In this document: piece after piece, positions 1 to 5,135 of the stretch
Layout of the letters: each line of letters opens with the position of its first letter
Position numbering within the stretch: the stretch's first letter is position 1
Assembly: GCA_021804525.1 (NCBI GenBank)
Contig: JAJZHJ010000137.1
Coordinates: forward strand, 1 to 5,135
Source of the DNA: Bacteroidota bacterium
GTDB taxonomy: Bacteria > Bacteroidota > Bacteroidia > Bacteroidales > Paludibacteraceae
Direction: 5' to 3'
DNA: 5,135 nt
Notes under the pieces: model-generated
Told to the model about the DNA's origin: nothing
The model's database searches: none
What the model saw: only the letters and a program-made list of their open reading frames with translations
Translations under genes and position numbers: made by a program

Positions 1-16
1 AAGTTGAGTTGATAAT

Positions 17-50
17 ATTCACGGGGAGACCTCATGTCATCCCCGTGAAT
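17..50 (-). terminator. Terminator-like hairpin after the carboxylesterase gene
   Basis: A perfect 11-bp inverted repeat, ATTCACGGGGA (17-27) with TCCCCGTGAAT (40-50), encloses a 12-nt loop in which GAC and GTC (28-30 and 36-38) can add three more pairs. It begins 23 bp beyond the esterase stop codon. The GC-rich core and position suit an intrinsic terminator. In the leftward direction the hairpin is followed only by mixed A/T (ATTATCAAC) rather than a clean T run, so termination efficiency is uncertain. It could also serve a converging gene beyond the left edge. Confidence 0.6.
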
Positions 51-73
51 TTAAGCTATGTTTATGACACACG

Positions 74-1708
74 CTATTGCTTGTCATATATTTTTCCGAG
101 TACCGAAAAACGACTGTCGTTTGTTGCCTGTATGGCTATTGATCCTGTTTTGATCCACATAGTGGAAGGATTCGGAACATTAGGTGCAGCAGCAGGCCAT
201 TCGGGAAGACCTTTTCCATTAGGATTGCCGGTCTTGATGAAATTGGCAAAATAGTCTTCCATCGTATCGGATACTGCATAATCCTTTTTTCTCCAGGCAT
301 ACCAGGGAGAAAGATAGAGATTTCCCAGGCAATATTCAATTTCCTGTGAGTGGGCAGCACCAATAGCTTTTGGCATGGGAGGTTCATTTCCGCTCTTCTT
401 CATCACACCACCTGCCAGTCCGGGAGTCAGGTTTGAATTCGTTAGCGGAGGTCTCGGATTGTCGAACCAATAGCGATAGACAGGTTGTGTACTGTTATCC
501 CTCTGAAGATCAAACCACTTCCAGGTGCTGTAAACAATAAATCCGTCGGAAGCCAGATCGGTAGCCGAACGTTCTACTTCTGTTGCATTAGCATGAGGAT
601 ATGCCTTCAGTATCTGGTTATAATTCTGCGGGAATGCGGCTTTCACCTGGCGAATGAAATTTTGTGTCGTGTAGGGTTTCCCGGCCATAAATGCCATTCC
701 CGTCATCTCGGCGGAATTCCAACCCACCAACAAAGGAACCTGGGCCTGTTCTTTTGCTTCATAAATAGCCGGCAATGGTTTTGGCAGAAAATATCCATCA
801 ATACATGCTGGGAAACCAAATCGTTTGGATTGTACGTAAAGATCAAACAGTTTTTTAGCGCTGAGGGCACGTAACTCTTTTAATGCAGGATAACCGATCT
901 GTTTGGCAAAAGCTTCGCCTTCTTTTTCGGCCTGTGCCAGCGGTACAGGAGCCATCGTCGGATTAATGGCTGCTCCGCTTTCGCCGATAGCGCCTGCAAT
1001 CAATCCTTTCGACAGCGGAGATGCCATTTGTTCACTCACGGAAATGGAACCGGCTGATTCTCCACCAATGGTTATTTTATTGGGATCGCCACCAAAAGCG
1101 GCAATGTTTTGATGTACCCATTTCAATGCTGCATTCTGATCGAGCAGGCCGTAGTTGCCGGAAGCTTTGTATGACGCTTCTGCACTTAGTTGGGGATCGG
1201 CAAAGAAACCAAAGATATCCAACCGATAATTAGCCGTCACGACTACGATTCCTTTTTGAGCCAGACTGGCACCGTCGTAACGAGGTTCGTCGCTACTGCC
1301 GGCAACAAAACCTCCTCCATAGAAATAAACCAGGACAGGCAATCCTTTAGCACTCTTTTTAGTTGGTGTCCACACATTCAGGTAAAGACAATCTTCGCTC
1401 ATGGAATCGGAACGAAAATGCATATCTCCGAATACATTTGCCTGCATTGGCCTTGGGCCGAATTTATTAGCTTCGCGTACTCCTTTCCAGTTATCAACAG
1501 GCTGCGGAGCCTTCCACCGGAGATCGCCTACAGGCGGTTTGGCAAAAGGGATTCCTAAAAATTCCAATACTCCTGTCGTACTATCCTGTTTCCCTTCCAG
1601 GATTCCATTGGCAATCTTTACCCTTGGCGACAGATCTTGTCTCTTCTGCGATGTACAGGAATACATCATGAAGCAGACACTTAACGTCAGAAATGCAAGT
1701 TTCTTCAT
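74..1708 (-). CDS. Type B carboxylesterase (COesterase family), predicted lipoprotein
   Basis: This 544-residue protein is a carboxylesterase/lipase of the cholinesterase-like alpha/beta-hydrolase family, at the family's usual length. The nucleophile elbow GESAGS (residues 216-221) puts the catalytic serine at S218. The oxyanion-hole motif YGGGFVAG lies at 130-137, and EDCLYLNVW (105-113) is a family signature. The likely acid is E334 in GWNSAEMTG and the likely base is H453 in GAAHSQEIEY, so the triad looks intact. The N-terminus MKKLAFLTLSVCFMMYSC is a lipoprotein-type signal with candidate lipid cysteine C18; the lipobox (MYSC) is loose, as is common in Bacteroidetes. The residues after the cysteine (TSQKRQD) are not strongly acidic, so surface export is not indicated. 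The start is the ATG directly preceding this signal peptide. The gene lies 84 bp after the SGNH hydrolase and may share its transcript. The reaction is presumably ester hydrolysis in the cell envelope; the substrate cannot be read from the sequence. Confidence 0.95.
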   Translation of the reverse strand: MKKLAFLTLSVCFMMYSCTSQKRQDLSPRVKIANGILEGKQDSTTGVLEFLGIPFAKPPVGDLRWKAPQPVDNWKGVREANKFGPRPMQANVFGDMHFRSDSMSEDCLYLNVWTPTKKSAKGLPVLVYFYGGGFVAGSSDEPRYDGASLAQKGIVVVTANYRLDIFGFFADPQLSAEASYKASGNYGLLDQNAALKWVHQNIAAFGGDPNKITIGGESAGSISVSEQMASPLSKGLIAGAIGESGAAINPTMAPVPLAQAEKEGEAFAKQIGYPALKELRALSAKKLFDLYVQSKRFGFPACIDGYFLPKPLPAIYEAKEQAQVPLLVGWNSAEMTGMAFMAGKPYTTQNFIRQVKAAFPQNYNQILKAYPHANATEVERSATDLASDGFIVYSTWKWFDLQRDNSTQPVYRYWFDNPRPPLTNSNLTPGLAGGVMKKSGNEPPMPKAIGAAHSQEIEYCLGNLYLSPWYAWRKKDYAVSDTMEDYFANFIKTGNPNGKGLPEWPAAAPNVPNPSTMWIKTGSIAIQATNDSRFSVLGKIYDKQ

Positions 1709-1792
1709 GTCTTTACAATCTACAGGGTTAATAATTCAATGATTAATTTATATAACAGCACATATCCAGCTTTTTTTCAGCATAGAAAATCG

Positions 1793-2485
1793 TTATTTCC
1801 AACCAAAATATTTTTTGATATAGGCAATCCACAGCAAATATCCTTTCCGGTTCATGTGTAAACCGTCAGGGCCGAAGATGTCGGGCCGCAAATGCTCCTG
1901 TGCATCAAACATCTGACTGCTGACATCAATAAAACCTGTATTGCGGAAGTGCGATAGATTCCGCTTAAGAGCAAGATTTGTGGAGTTTTGCATGGGAATC
2001 AGCTTCTCACGTGCAAGAGAAGGTTTGATCGAAAGAAAATAGATTTTCGTTGCCGGTAGTTTCTTCTGCACCATACGAATAAACGAATCGCATTGCGCAA
2101 TAAATATGGTAGGTGCAACTCCTTCGGCAAGATCGTTATCACCTTCATAAACAACAATAGCTGACGGTTTATAAGGAAATACAATATCGTTGATATAGAA
2201 ATTCAGCGCTTTCATGTTCGAGCCACCAAATCCCCGTTGAATAATGGTATGTCCTTTGAAATCATCAGGCAGTCCCTTCCATAACCGGATGGATGAGCTT
2301 CCGGCGAACAGAACAGCGCCTGATGGTGGAAAATGAGCCGAATCGGCTTTCATAAAATGATTAATTTCAGACTCAAATCCTACGGGAGTTTTACCCGATA
2401 AGTAATAAGCGGGAGTTTTTGGATGGGCAGACAAAAACATGGCACTGGCGATGCAGATAAGGCTAACAAGGTAAATTCGCTTCAT
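1793..2485 (-). CDS. Exported SGNH/GDSL-like hydrolase
   Basis: A 230-residue esterase/acylhydrolase of the SGNH fold. Block I is FAGSSSIRLW (60-69), with S64 as the likely nucleophile; the usual Asp of GDS is replaced by Ser, a variant common in this subgroup. Block II is RGFGGSN (84-90), giving the oxyanion glycine. Block III is YEGDNDLAEG (113-122), with N117 as the SGNH asparagine. Block V is PDGLHMN (206-212), with D207 and H210. All four defining residues are therefore present. The N-terminus MKRIYLVSLICIASAMFLSA is a clear signal peptide, probably cleaved after the SA at 19-20. The reading frame stays open to 2638, but the extra 51 residues are not signal-like and would bury the signal peptide, so I chose the ATG at 2483-2485. 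Relatives deacylate lipids or acetylated sugars; the substrate here is unknown. The esterase gene follows 84 bp downstream. Confidence 0.93.
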   Translation of the reverse strand: MKRIYLVSLICIASAMFLSAHPKTPAYYLSGKTPVGFESEINHFMKADSAHFPPSGAVLFAGSSSIRLWKGLPDDFKGHTIIQRGFGGSNMKALNFYINDIVFPYKPSAIVVYEGDNDLAEGVAPTIFIAQCDSFIRMVQKKLPATKIYFLSIKPSLAREKLIPMQNSTNLALKRNLSHFRNTGFIDVSSQMFDAQEHLRPDIFGPDGLHMNRKGYLLWIAYIKKYFGWK

Positions 2486-2536
2486 AAAGTAATGGGTTAA
2501 GGTTATTGTGTATATCATTTGATTCTGAACACCCTC

Positions 2537-2568
2537 CAAAGGTCTTACATTTTTCTGTAAAATCCAAC
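2537..2568 (-). promoter_or_regulatory. Candidate Bacteroidetes promoter for the SGNH hydrolase
   Basis: Read on the minus strand, GTTG (2565-2568) is followed after 20 bp by GACCTTTG (2537-2544). The Bacteroidetes housekeeping consensus is TTTG, 19-21 bp, TAnnTTTG, so each element has one mismatch and the spacing fits. Transcription would start near 2530 and leave a leader of about 45 nt before the ATG at 2485. Such short motifs occur by chance in AT-rich DNA, so this is tentative. Confidence 0.35.
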
Positions 2569-2836
2569 GGTTTGAATGTTTTATTTTAAATCCAAAAAGG
2601 CTTGGCAACGAACAATATGAACGGTAAGCTACAAGCAATAATCACACAGATAGATCGTCAGTAGCACCACAAAATATGGATCAGCTAGGCTATAAAATAT
2701 CTCAGAAAGTGATTTCACGCTGGTAAGAGCCGATATAAGGGTTTCCCAAAATCCGTTGCTTCGTGCAATTCAGAGCAAAACAGAAACTTGTGCTGAAAAA
2801 TCAGGTGAATGTTTCAGCTCCATCAAATGAAAAGCG

Positions 2837-2864
2837 CATGATATGGTTTTCATGATTTGGTTTC
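2837..2864. repeat. 14-bp tandem repeat, two copies
   Basis: CATGATATGGTTTT (2837-2850) is followed directly by CATGATTTGGTTTC (2851-2864), 12 of 14 positions identical. Overlapping it, ATGAAAA (2827-2833) and TTTTCAT (2847-2853) form a hairpin with an inner CAT/ATG stem. Function is unknown; two copies could be a regulator half-site pair or simple slippage duplication. Confidence 0.55.
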
Positions 2865-2887
2865 ACTGTGTGTGTTTAATGAAATAT

Positions 2888-2932
2888 GGGAATAGGGTTC
2901 TTTTGAATGCAAGATGGTTTTCTACTATTCCC
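2888..2932 (-). terminator. Weak hairpin after the alpha/beta hydrolase gene
   Basis: GGGAATAG (2888-2895) and CTATTCCC (2925-2932) are perfect 8-bp arms lying three bases past the stop codon of the hydrolase gene. The 29-nt loop is long and the leftward continuation (ATATTTCATT) is only moderately T-rich. It may end the sigma-factor/hydrolase transcript, but it could equally be an mRNA 3' structure. Confidence 0.35.
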
Positions 2933-2935
2933 CGC

Positions 2936-3718
2936 TTACTTATGTTGCCGGAACAGCCATTCCATCATCAATGGATCGCTGTAAGCAGCCAACCAGGAGA
3001 AATGGCCTACTTGGGGATAGAAGGTAAAGCCGGGATGTGCACCTGCTTTTGTTAATGCGTTAACCATATCGAGCGAATACTCGGGATTTACGGCAGCATC
3101 TTCGGCCCCTTGAAAAATCCATATCGGCATGTGTGCTATGGAGGCAACCCGTGAGGTGTCACCTGCTCCGCATACCGGAACTGCGGCAGCAAAAAGATGC
3201 GGATATCGTTCAATAATGTCATACGTTCCATAGCCACCCATGGAAAGACCGGTGATGTAAACGCGGTTCGAGTCAATGGGCAAAGTTTTCATCAGTTGAT
3301 GAATGAGTTGAATGACAAGCTGCATCGGCATGGAAGGAACTGCTCGCAAGCTAAGTTGATGTGTAATGCTGTCTTCGCTGAAATTGGACCATTCCTGATG
3401 AACAGGGCATTGTGGTGCAACAACAATAGCCGGATGAAGAATCATGGCCTGATCGGTTGCAAAATTCATAACTCCCCATTTTAACTGCGCTTTGTTGTCG
3501 CTTCCACGTTCGCCCGAACCATGTAAAAAGATGACAAGCGGGTATCTTCGTAGCGTGTCATAGTCAGGGAAAAGCATCCGGTAATTAAGCGAGTCGCCTT
3601 TATCGCTGACATACGTATTAAAACTGAAACGGGATGTTTGTGCAACGGTGACCGAAGTACCTACACTCAAAAGTAACAAAGTACTCAAAAGAATGATGCG
3701 TGGTTTTGAAGTTTTCAT
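2936..3718 (-). CDS. Secreted alpha/beta hydrolase (predicted peptidase/esterase, S9-like)
   Basis: A 260-residue alpha/beta hydrolase resembling the 'predicted peptidase' group (COG4099-like, related to prolyl oligopeptidase S9 and dienelactone hydrolases). A signal peptide spans about residues 1-26, with probable cleavage after VAQ. The motif FLHGSGERGSDN (64-75) is the oxyanion-hole signature of this group. The nucleophile elbow GLSMGG (157-162) gives S159. D207 in QGAEDAAVNPEYS is the likely acid and H239 in VGHFSW the likely base. There is no beta-propeller domain, so it is a lone catalytic domain. Despite the group name, many such proteins behave as esterases, including polysaccharide esterases, so peptidase activity should not be assumed. 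It begins 35 bp after the membrane-protein gene in the same direction, with no obvious terminator or promoter between them, and is therefore probably the third gene of the sigma-factor operon. The ATG at 3716-3718 is chosen because the signal peptide starts there. Confidence 0.92.
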   Translation of the reverse strand: MKTSKPRIILLSTLLLLSVGTSVTVAQTSRFSFNTYVSDKGDSLNYRMLFPDYDTLRRYPLVIFLHGSGERGSDNKAQLKWGVMNFATDQAMILHPAIVVAPQCPVHQEWSNFSEDSITHQLSLRAVPSMPMQLVIQLIHQLMKTLPIDSNRVYITGLSMGGYGTYDIIERYPHLFAAAVPVCGAGDTSRVASIAHMPIWIFQGAEDAAVNPEYSLDMVNALTKAGAHPGFTFYPQVGHFSWLAAYSDPLMMEWLFRQHK

Positions 3719-3753
3719 GTGGACATGTTTAAAATGGATATCCTATTTCGCCC

Positions 3754-4386
3754 TTACTGTTCATTTGTCGGTTCTTGTAGAAAATTGGCAGAATCGCTGA
3801 GACTTGCATATAAATCTTTGTATCGTTGGTTATGTTGATGATTTAGCCACCAGGGCATCGAAAGAAGGAATAAGCATAAAACGATTAAAAATGGTAACAT
3901 CTCATGTCCCCAGATAGAGTTTTTAAGATCGGTGAGATAACCGTAAAATATGCCACCGGCACAAAGATAAAAAAAGAGAAGATACGATACAAAATCAACT
4001 CTTTTGATCCGGTTCAGTTTTTCACGAAAGAAAGATGTCGATTCTTTCATGGACATCATATCGGCTGTTTTTATAAAAACGATAAACCTGTTGATTTCCG
4101 ACATCGTTTTAATGAATATGAATAATCCGGCCAACAAAAGTGGAATAATCGTACTGGTTGACAGATGTACCCCAAGATATGCAAATGCGTATATCATCAA
4201 TCCTAAATATAATATCAAAGATATTGCATAAAGAAGACTTTTCAATTTTAAGTCTGTAACTACTCTGGCAATTATTGTGCTATGTTTCATTCGGATGAGC
4301 TCTCCCATGTTTACGTTAGGATACTTTTCTGTTTGATGATTTTTGTGCACGTCATGCCAAATCGATTTCAAATCATTTGTGTTCAT
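3754..4386 (-). CDS. Four-helix membrane protein, putative anti-sigma partner
   Basis: A 210-residue integral membrane protein whose family I cannot name. A hydrophilic N-terminal segment of about 48 residues opens with DLKSIWHDV (5-13), the kind of 'LKxIW' start seen in Bacteroidetes proteins encoded next to ECF sigma factors. Hydrophobic stretches at about 51-72, 78-93, 133-151 and 163-181 predict four helices. A charged segment with amphipathic character (about 106-130, including KESTSFFREKLNRIKR) sits between helices 2 and 3. An even helix count leaves both ends on the same side, probably the cytoplasm. No zinc anti-sigma motif (HxxxCxxC) and no FecR-type periplasmic domain is visible, so any sigma-binding function is inferred only from context. 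That context is strong: its ATG lies inside the end of the sigma gene, a 14-nt overlap suggesting translational coupling. A GGGAG stretch sits immediately before the ATG. The secreted hydrolase gene follows after 35 bp. Confidence 0.85.
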   Translation of the reverse strand: MNTNDLKSIWHDVHKNHQTEKYPNVNMGELIRMKHSTIIARVVTDLKLKSLLYAISLILYLGLMIYAFAYLGVHLSTSTIIPLLLAGLFIFIKTMSEINRFIVFIKTADMMSMKESTSFFREKLNRIKRVDFVSYLLFFYLCAGGIFYGYLTDLKNSIWGHEMLPFLIVLCLFLLSMPWWLNHQHNQRYKDLYASLSDSANFLQEPTNEQ

Positions 4387-4858
4387 CTCCCAATATTTTA
4401 ATCAGTTTGTTTTTGATTCTGGTAATTTTGACACCTGTGTTGCTTTCCGACATGCCTGTTATTGCTGCAATTTCTTTGTATTCATATTCTTCTAAATATA
4501 AAATGATAATTGCCTTTTCCACTTCGGATAATTGATTAATAGCCTGATATAACTTATCTCTATTCTCTGACTCGACATCATCGGTTTCAGGGATGGTATA
4601 TTCATTTTTCGATAATTCAATATATTTTAGTTGAATGTGTTCTTTGCGAATGAGATCAATCGCTGTATTCAAAGCAACTCTGAAAAGCCACGTGGAGATA
4701 GTTGATTGTTGATTAAACCCTGGATATGCTTTCCACAGCCGTATCAGCATCTCCTGATAGTAATCTTCCTTATATGGATTTCTATAGAAATAAATATTAC
4801 AGATTTTATGCAATATCCCCTGATGTTTCTCAATGATTTCTATAAACTCTTTTTCCAC
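4373..4858 (-). CDS. ECF-type RNA polymerase sigma factor (sigma-70 family)
   Basis: A 161-residue protein of typical ECF (group 4) sigma length with only the two core domains. Sigma region 2 spans about residues 7-72, with the core-binding part EDYYQEMLIRLWKAYPGF (31-48) and the promoter-melting and -10-reading part STISTWLFRVALNTAIDLIR (52-71). A linker of about 30 residues rich in acidic positions follows. Sigma region 4 spans about 104-156, with INQLSEVEKAIIILYLEEY and a helix-turn-helix at YKEIAAITGMSESNTGVKITRIKNKL. The start codon is GTG (4856-4858): upstream in the same frame there is no ATG before a TAA stop eight codons earlier, and the protein begins naturally at region 2. Its end overlaps the membrane-protein gene by 14 nt. 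It presumably directs polymerase to a small regulon, possibly including its own operon. The gene is visibly more AT-rich than the esterase gene. Confidence 0.95.
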   Translation of the reverse strand: MEKEFIEIIEKHQGILHKICNIYFYRNPYKEDYYQEMLIRLWKAYPGFNQQSTISTWLFRVALNTAIDLIRKEHIQLKYIELSKNEYTIPETDDVESENRDKLYQAINQLSEVEKAIIILYLEEYEYKEIAAITGMSESNTGVKITRIKNKLIKILGDEHK

Positions 4859-4929
4859 CTTCTGATAGATTTTAATGAGTTAGTCGAATATTGCGAGCCA
4901 AATATTACAAATCGGGAAATTTATTTAGT

Positions 4930-4937
4930 CAAAGATA
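4930..4937 (-). promoter_or_regulatory. Candidate -7 element upstream of the sigma-factor operon
   Basis: On the minus strand TATCTTTG matches the Bacteroidetes -7 consensus TAnnTTTG exactly. Transcription would begin near 4924, giving a leader of about 65 nt before the GTG start at 4858. No TTTG or TTG lies at the expected 19-21 bp; the nearest TTTG is 28 bp away (4966-4969). It may therefore be fortuitous or need an activator, or the operon may use an ECF-specific promoter. Confidence 0.3.
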
Positions 4938-5019
4938 GGATGTTTGCTTCATGGTTGTTTTATCACAAAGATTTTCTTACAACAAAGCACTTTGCCTTTG
5001 ATTCTCTTTTTCGCAAAAG

Positions 5020-5033
5020 GTTCAAGTTTGAAC
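5020..5033. repeat. Short inverted repeat GTTCAA-GT-TTGAAC
   Basis: Six-bp perfect arms separated by two bases, in the region upstream of the sigma-factor gene. A smaller one, CAAAG-CA-CTTTG, lies at 4983-4994. Either could be a regulator site; neither is followed by a T run, so terminators are unlikely. Short palindromes of this size also arise by chance. Confidence 0.35.
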
Positions 5034-5051
5034 TAAAATCAAAGGGATATC

Positions 5052-5068
5052 TTCACTATCCAAGTGAA
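5052..5068. repeat. Inverted repeat abutting the 19-bp palindrome
   Basis: TTCACT (5052-5057) and AGTGAA (5063-5068) are 6-bp arms with a 5-nt loop. The right arm shares its last two bases with the 19-bp palindrome, so the two hairpins could not both form fully in one transcript. Significance is uncertain. Confidence 0.35.
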
Positions 5069-5085
5069 TGCAACACTGTTGCATT
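5067..5085. promoter_or_regulatory. Perfect 19-bp palindrome, possible operator
   Basis: AATGCAACACTGTTGCATT is a perfect 9-1-9 inverted repeat. The odd centre and 19-bp length recall binding sites of dimeric metalloregulators of the Fur family, but the regulator cannot be identified from the sequence. It lies 208 bp upstream of the sigma-factor start and about 44 bp before an ATG reading rightward at 5129-5131. It overlaps the -33 region of a candidate rightward promoter, so it may serve a gene beyond the window. Confidence 0.5.
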
Positions 5086-5107
5086 TGTATAATGGACTGT
5101 AGGTTTG
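5078..5107 (+). promoter_or_regulatory. Candidate rightward promoter at the window edge
   Basis: TAGGTTTG (5100-5107) matches the Bacteroidetes -7 consensus TAnnTTTG, and GTTG (5078-5081) lies 18 bp upstream as an imperfect -33 element. An ATG follows at 5129-5131 behind an A-rich tract, typical of Bacteroidetes translation starts. A TATAAT also occurs at 5088-5093, a classical -10 sequence without a convincing -35. The gene this would serve is outside the window. Confidence 0.3.
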
Positions 5108-5135
5108 CAAAAAAAAGATATTCAAGAGATGCTCA

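Larger units (their letters stand above)
2486..2935. other. Gene-poor 450-bp spacer between two hydrolase genes
   Basis: No convincing coding sequence is seen on either strand. The minus-strand frame open from 2638 into the SGNH gene encodes a non-signal-like extension, and the plus-strand frame starting at 2843 mostly shadows the alpha/beta hydrolase. The spacer holds a candidate leftward promoter (2537-2568), a near-perfect 14-bp tandem repeat with an overlapping hairpin (2827-2864), and an 8-bp inverted repeat just past the alpha/beta hydrolase stop (2888-2932). It is far longer than the 35-bp and 84-bp gaps elsewhere and probably separates two transcription units. Confidence 0.6.
4859..5135. 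other. Non-coding upstream region of the sigma-factor operon
   Basis: No credible gene is seen in these 277 bases. The plus-strand frame open to 5092 is largely the antisense of the sigma gene and its remaining part has no recognisable features. The region is AT-rich and holds four short inverted repeats (4983-4994, 5020-5033, 5052-5068, 5067-5085) and candidate promoter elements in both directions. It is best read as the shared control region between the leftward operon and a possible rightward gene starting near 5129. Confidence 0.55.

Noticed and set aside
74..1708. Surface-exported lipoprotein
   Set aside because: The residues after the lipid cysteine (TSQKRQD) lack the acidic cluster typical of the Bacteroidetes surface export signal.
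485..1742. Several plus-strand open frames opposite the carboxylesterase
   Set aside because: They are short, lack recognisable domains and lie antisense to a gene with an intact catalytic triad.
2486..2638. Extension of the SGNH hydrolase by 51 residues to an upstream ATG at 2638
   Set aside because: The extension lacks signal-peptide character and would place a clear signal peptide in the protein interior. The ATG at 2485 gives a normal exported SGNH protein.
3735..3742. GGATATCC palindrome in the 35-bp gap before the alpha/beta hydrolase
   Set aside because: An 8-bp palindrome is expected by chance at this scale, and no promoter elements accompany it.
3754..4386. Classical zinc-binding or FecR-type anti-sigma factor
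   Set aside because: There is no HxxxCxxC motif, the few cysteines lie in membrane segments, and there is no large periplasmic domain.
5067..5085. Palindrome as the terminal inverted repeat of an insertion sequence
   Set aside because: No transposase gene, matching second terminal repeat or target duplication is seen in the window.
4706..5092. Plus-strand open frame of 128 residues at the right end
   Set aside because: More than a third is antisense to the sigma gene, and the remainder shows no motif, signal or family resemblance.

Overview
The window looks like a chromosomal piece of a Bacteroidetes (Bacteroidota) bacterium, probably of the order Bacteroidales. The grounds are: AT-leaning DNA, weak Shine-Dalgarno signals, candidate TAnnTTTG promoter elements, a Bacteroidetes-style lipoprotein signal, and protein types common in that phylum. 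This is inference from style; no marker gene is present. All five convincing genes lie on the minus strand, so transcription runs from high to low coordinates.

Layout in order of transcription. The right end (4859-5135) is non-coding as far as visible. It carries several short inverted repeats, including a perfect 19-bp palindrome at 5067-5085, and candidate promoters facing both ways. Next comes an ECF-type sigma factor (4373-4858). It overlaps by 14 nt a 210-residue four-helix membrane protein (3754-4386), whose position suggests an anti-sigma or sensor role although no classical anti-sigma motif is visible. Only 35 bp later starts a secreted alpha/beta hydrolase of the predicted-peptidase type (2936-3718). 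A gene-poor stretch of about 450 bp follows (2486-2935), with a 14-bp tandem repeat, hairpins and a candidate promoter. Then come an exported SGNH/GDSL-like hydrolase (1793-2485) and, after 84 bp, a type B carboxylesterase with a lipoprotein signal (74-1708). A terminator-like hairpin (17-50) closes the series.

Together the window holds three envelope-directed serine hydrolases of three different families, behind an ECF sigma/membrane-protein pair. The plausible model is that the sigma pair controls at least the adjacent hydrolase, and that the hydrolases act on esters in the periplasm or at the surface, for example acyl groups of polysaccharides. No glycosidase, SusC/SusD pair or transporter is visible, so the substrate is unknown. 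I see no mobile element, CRISPR array, tRNA or rRNA. I do not claim a proven new system; the most interesting items are the non-canonical sigma/membrane pair tied to a hydrolase, and the palindrome sitting on a possible rightward promoter at the right edge.
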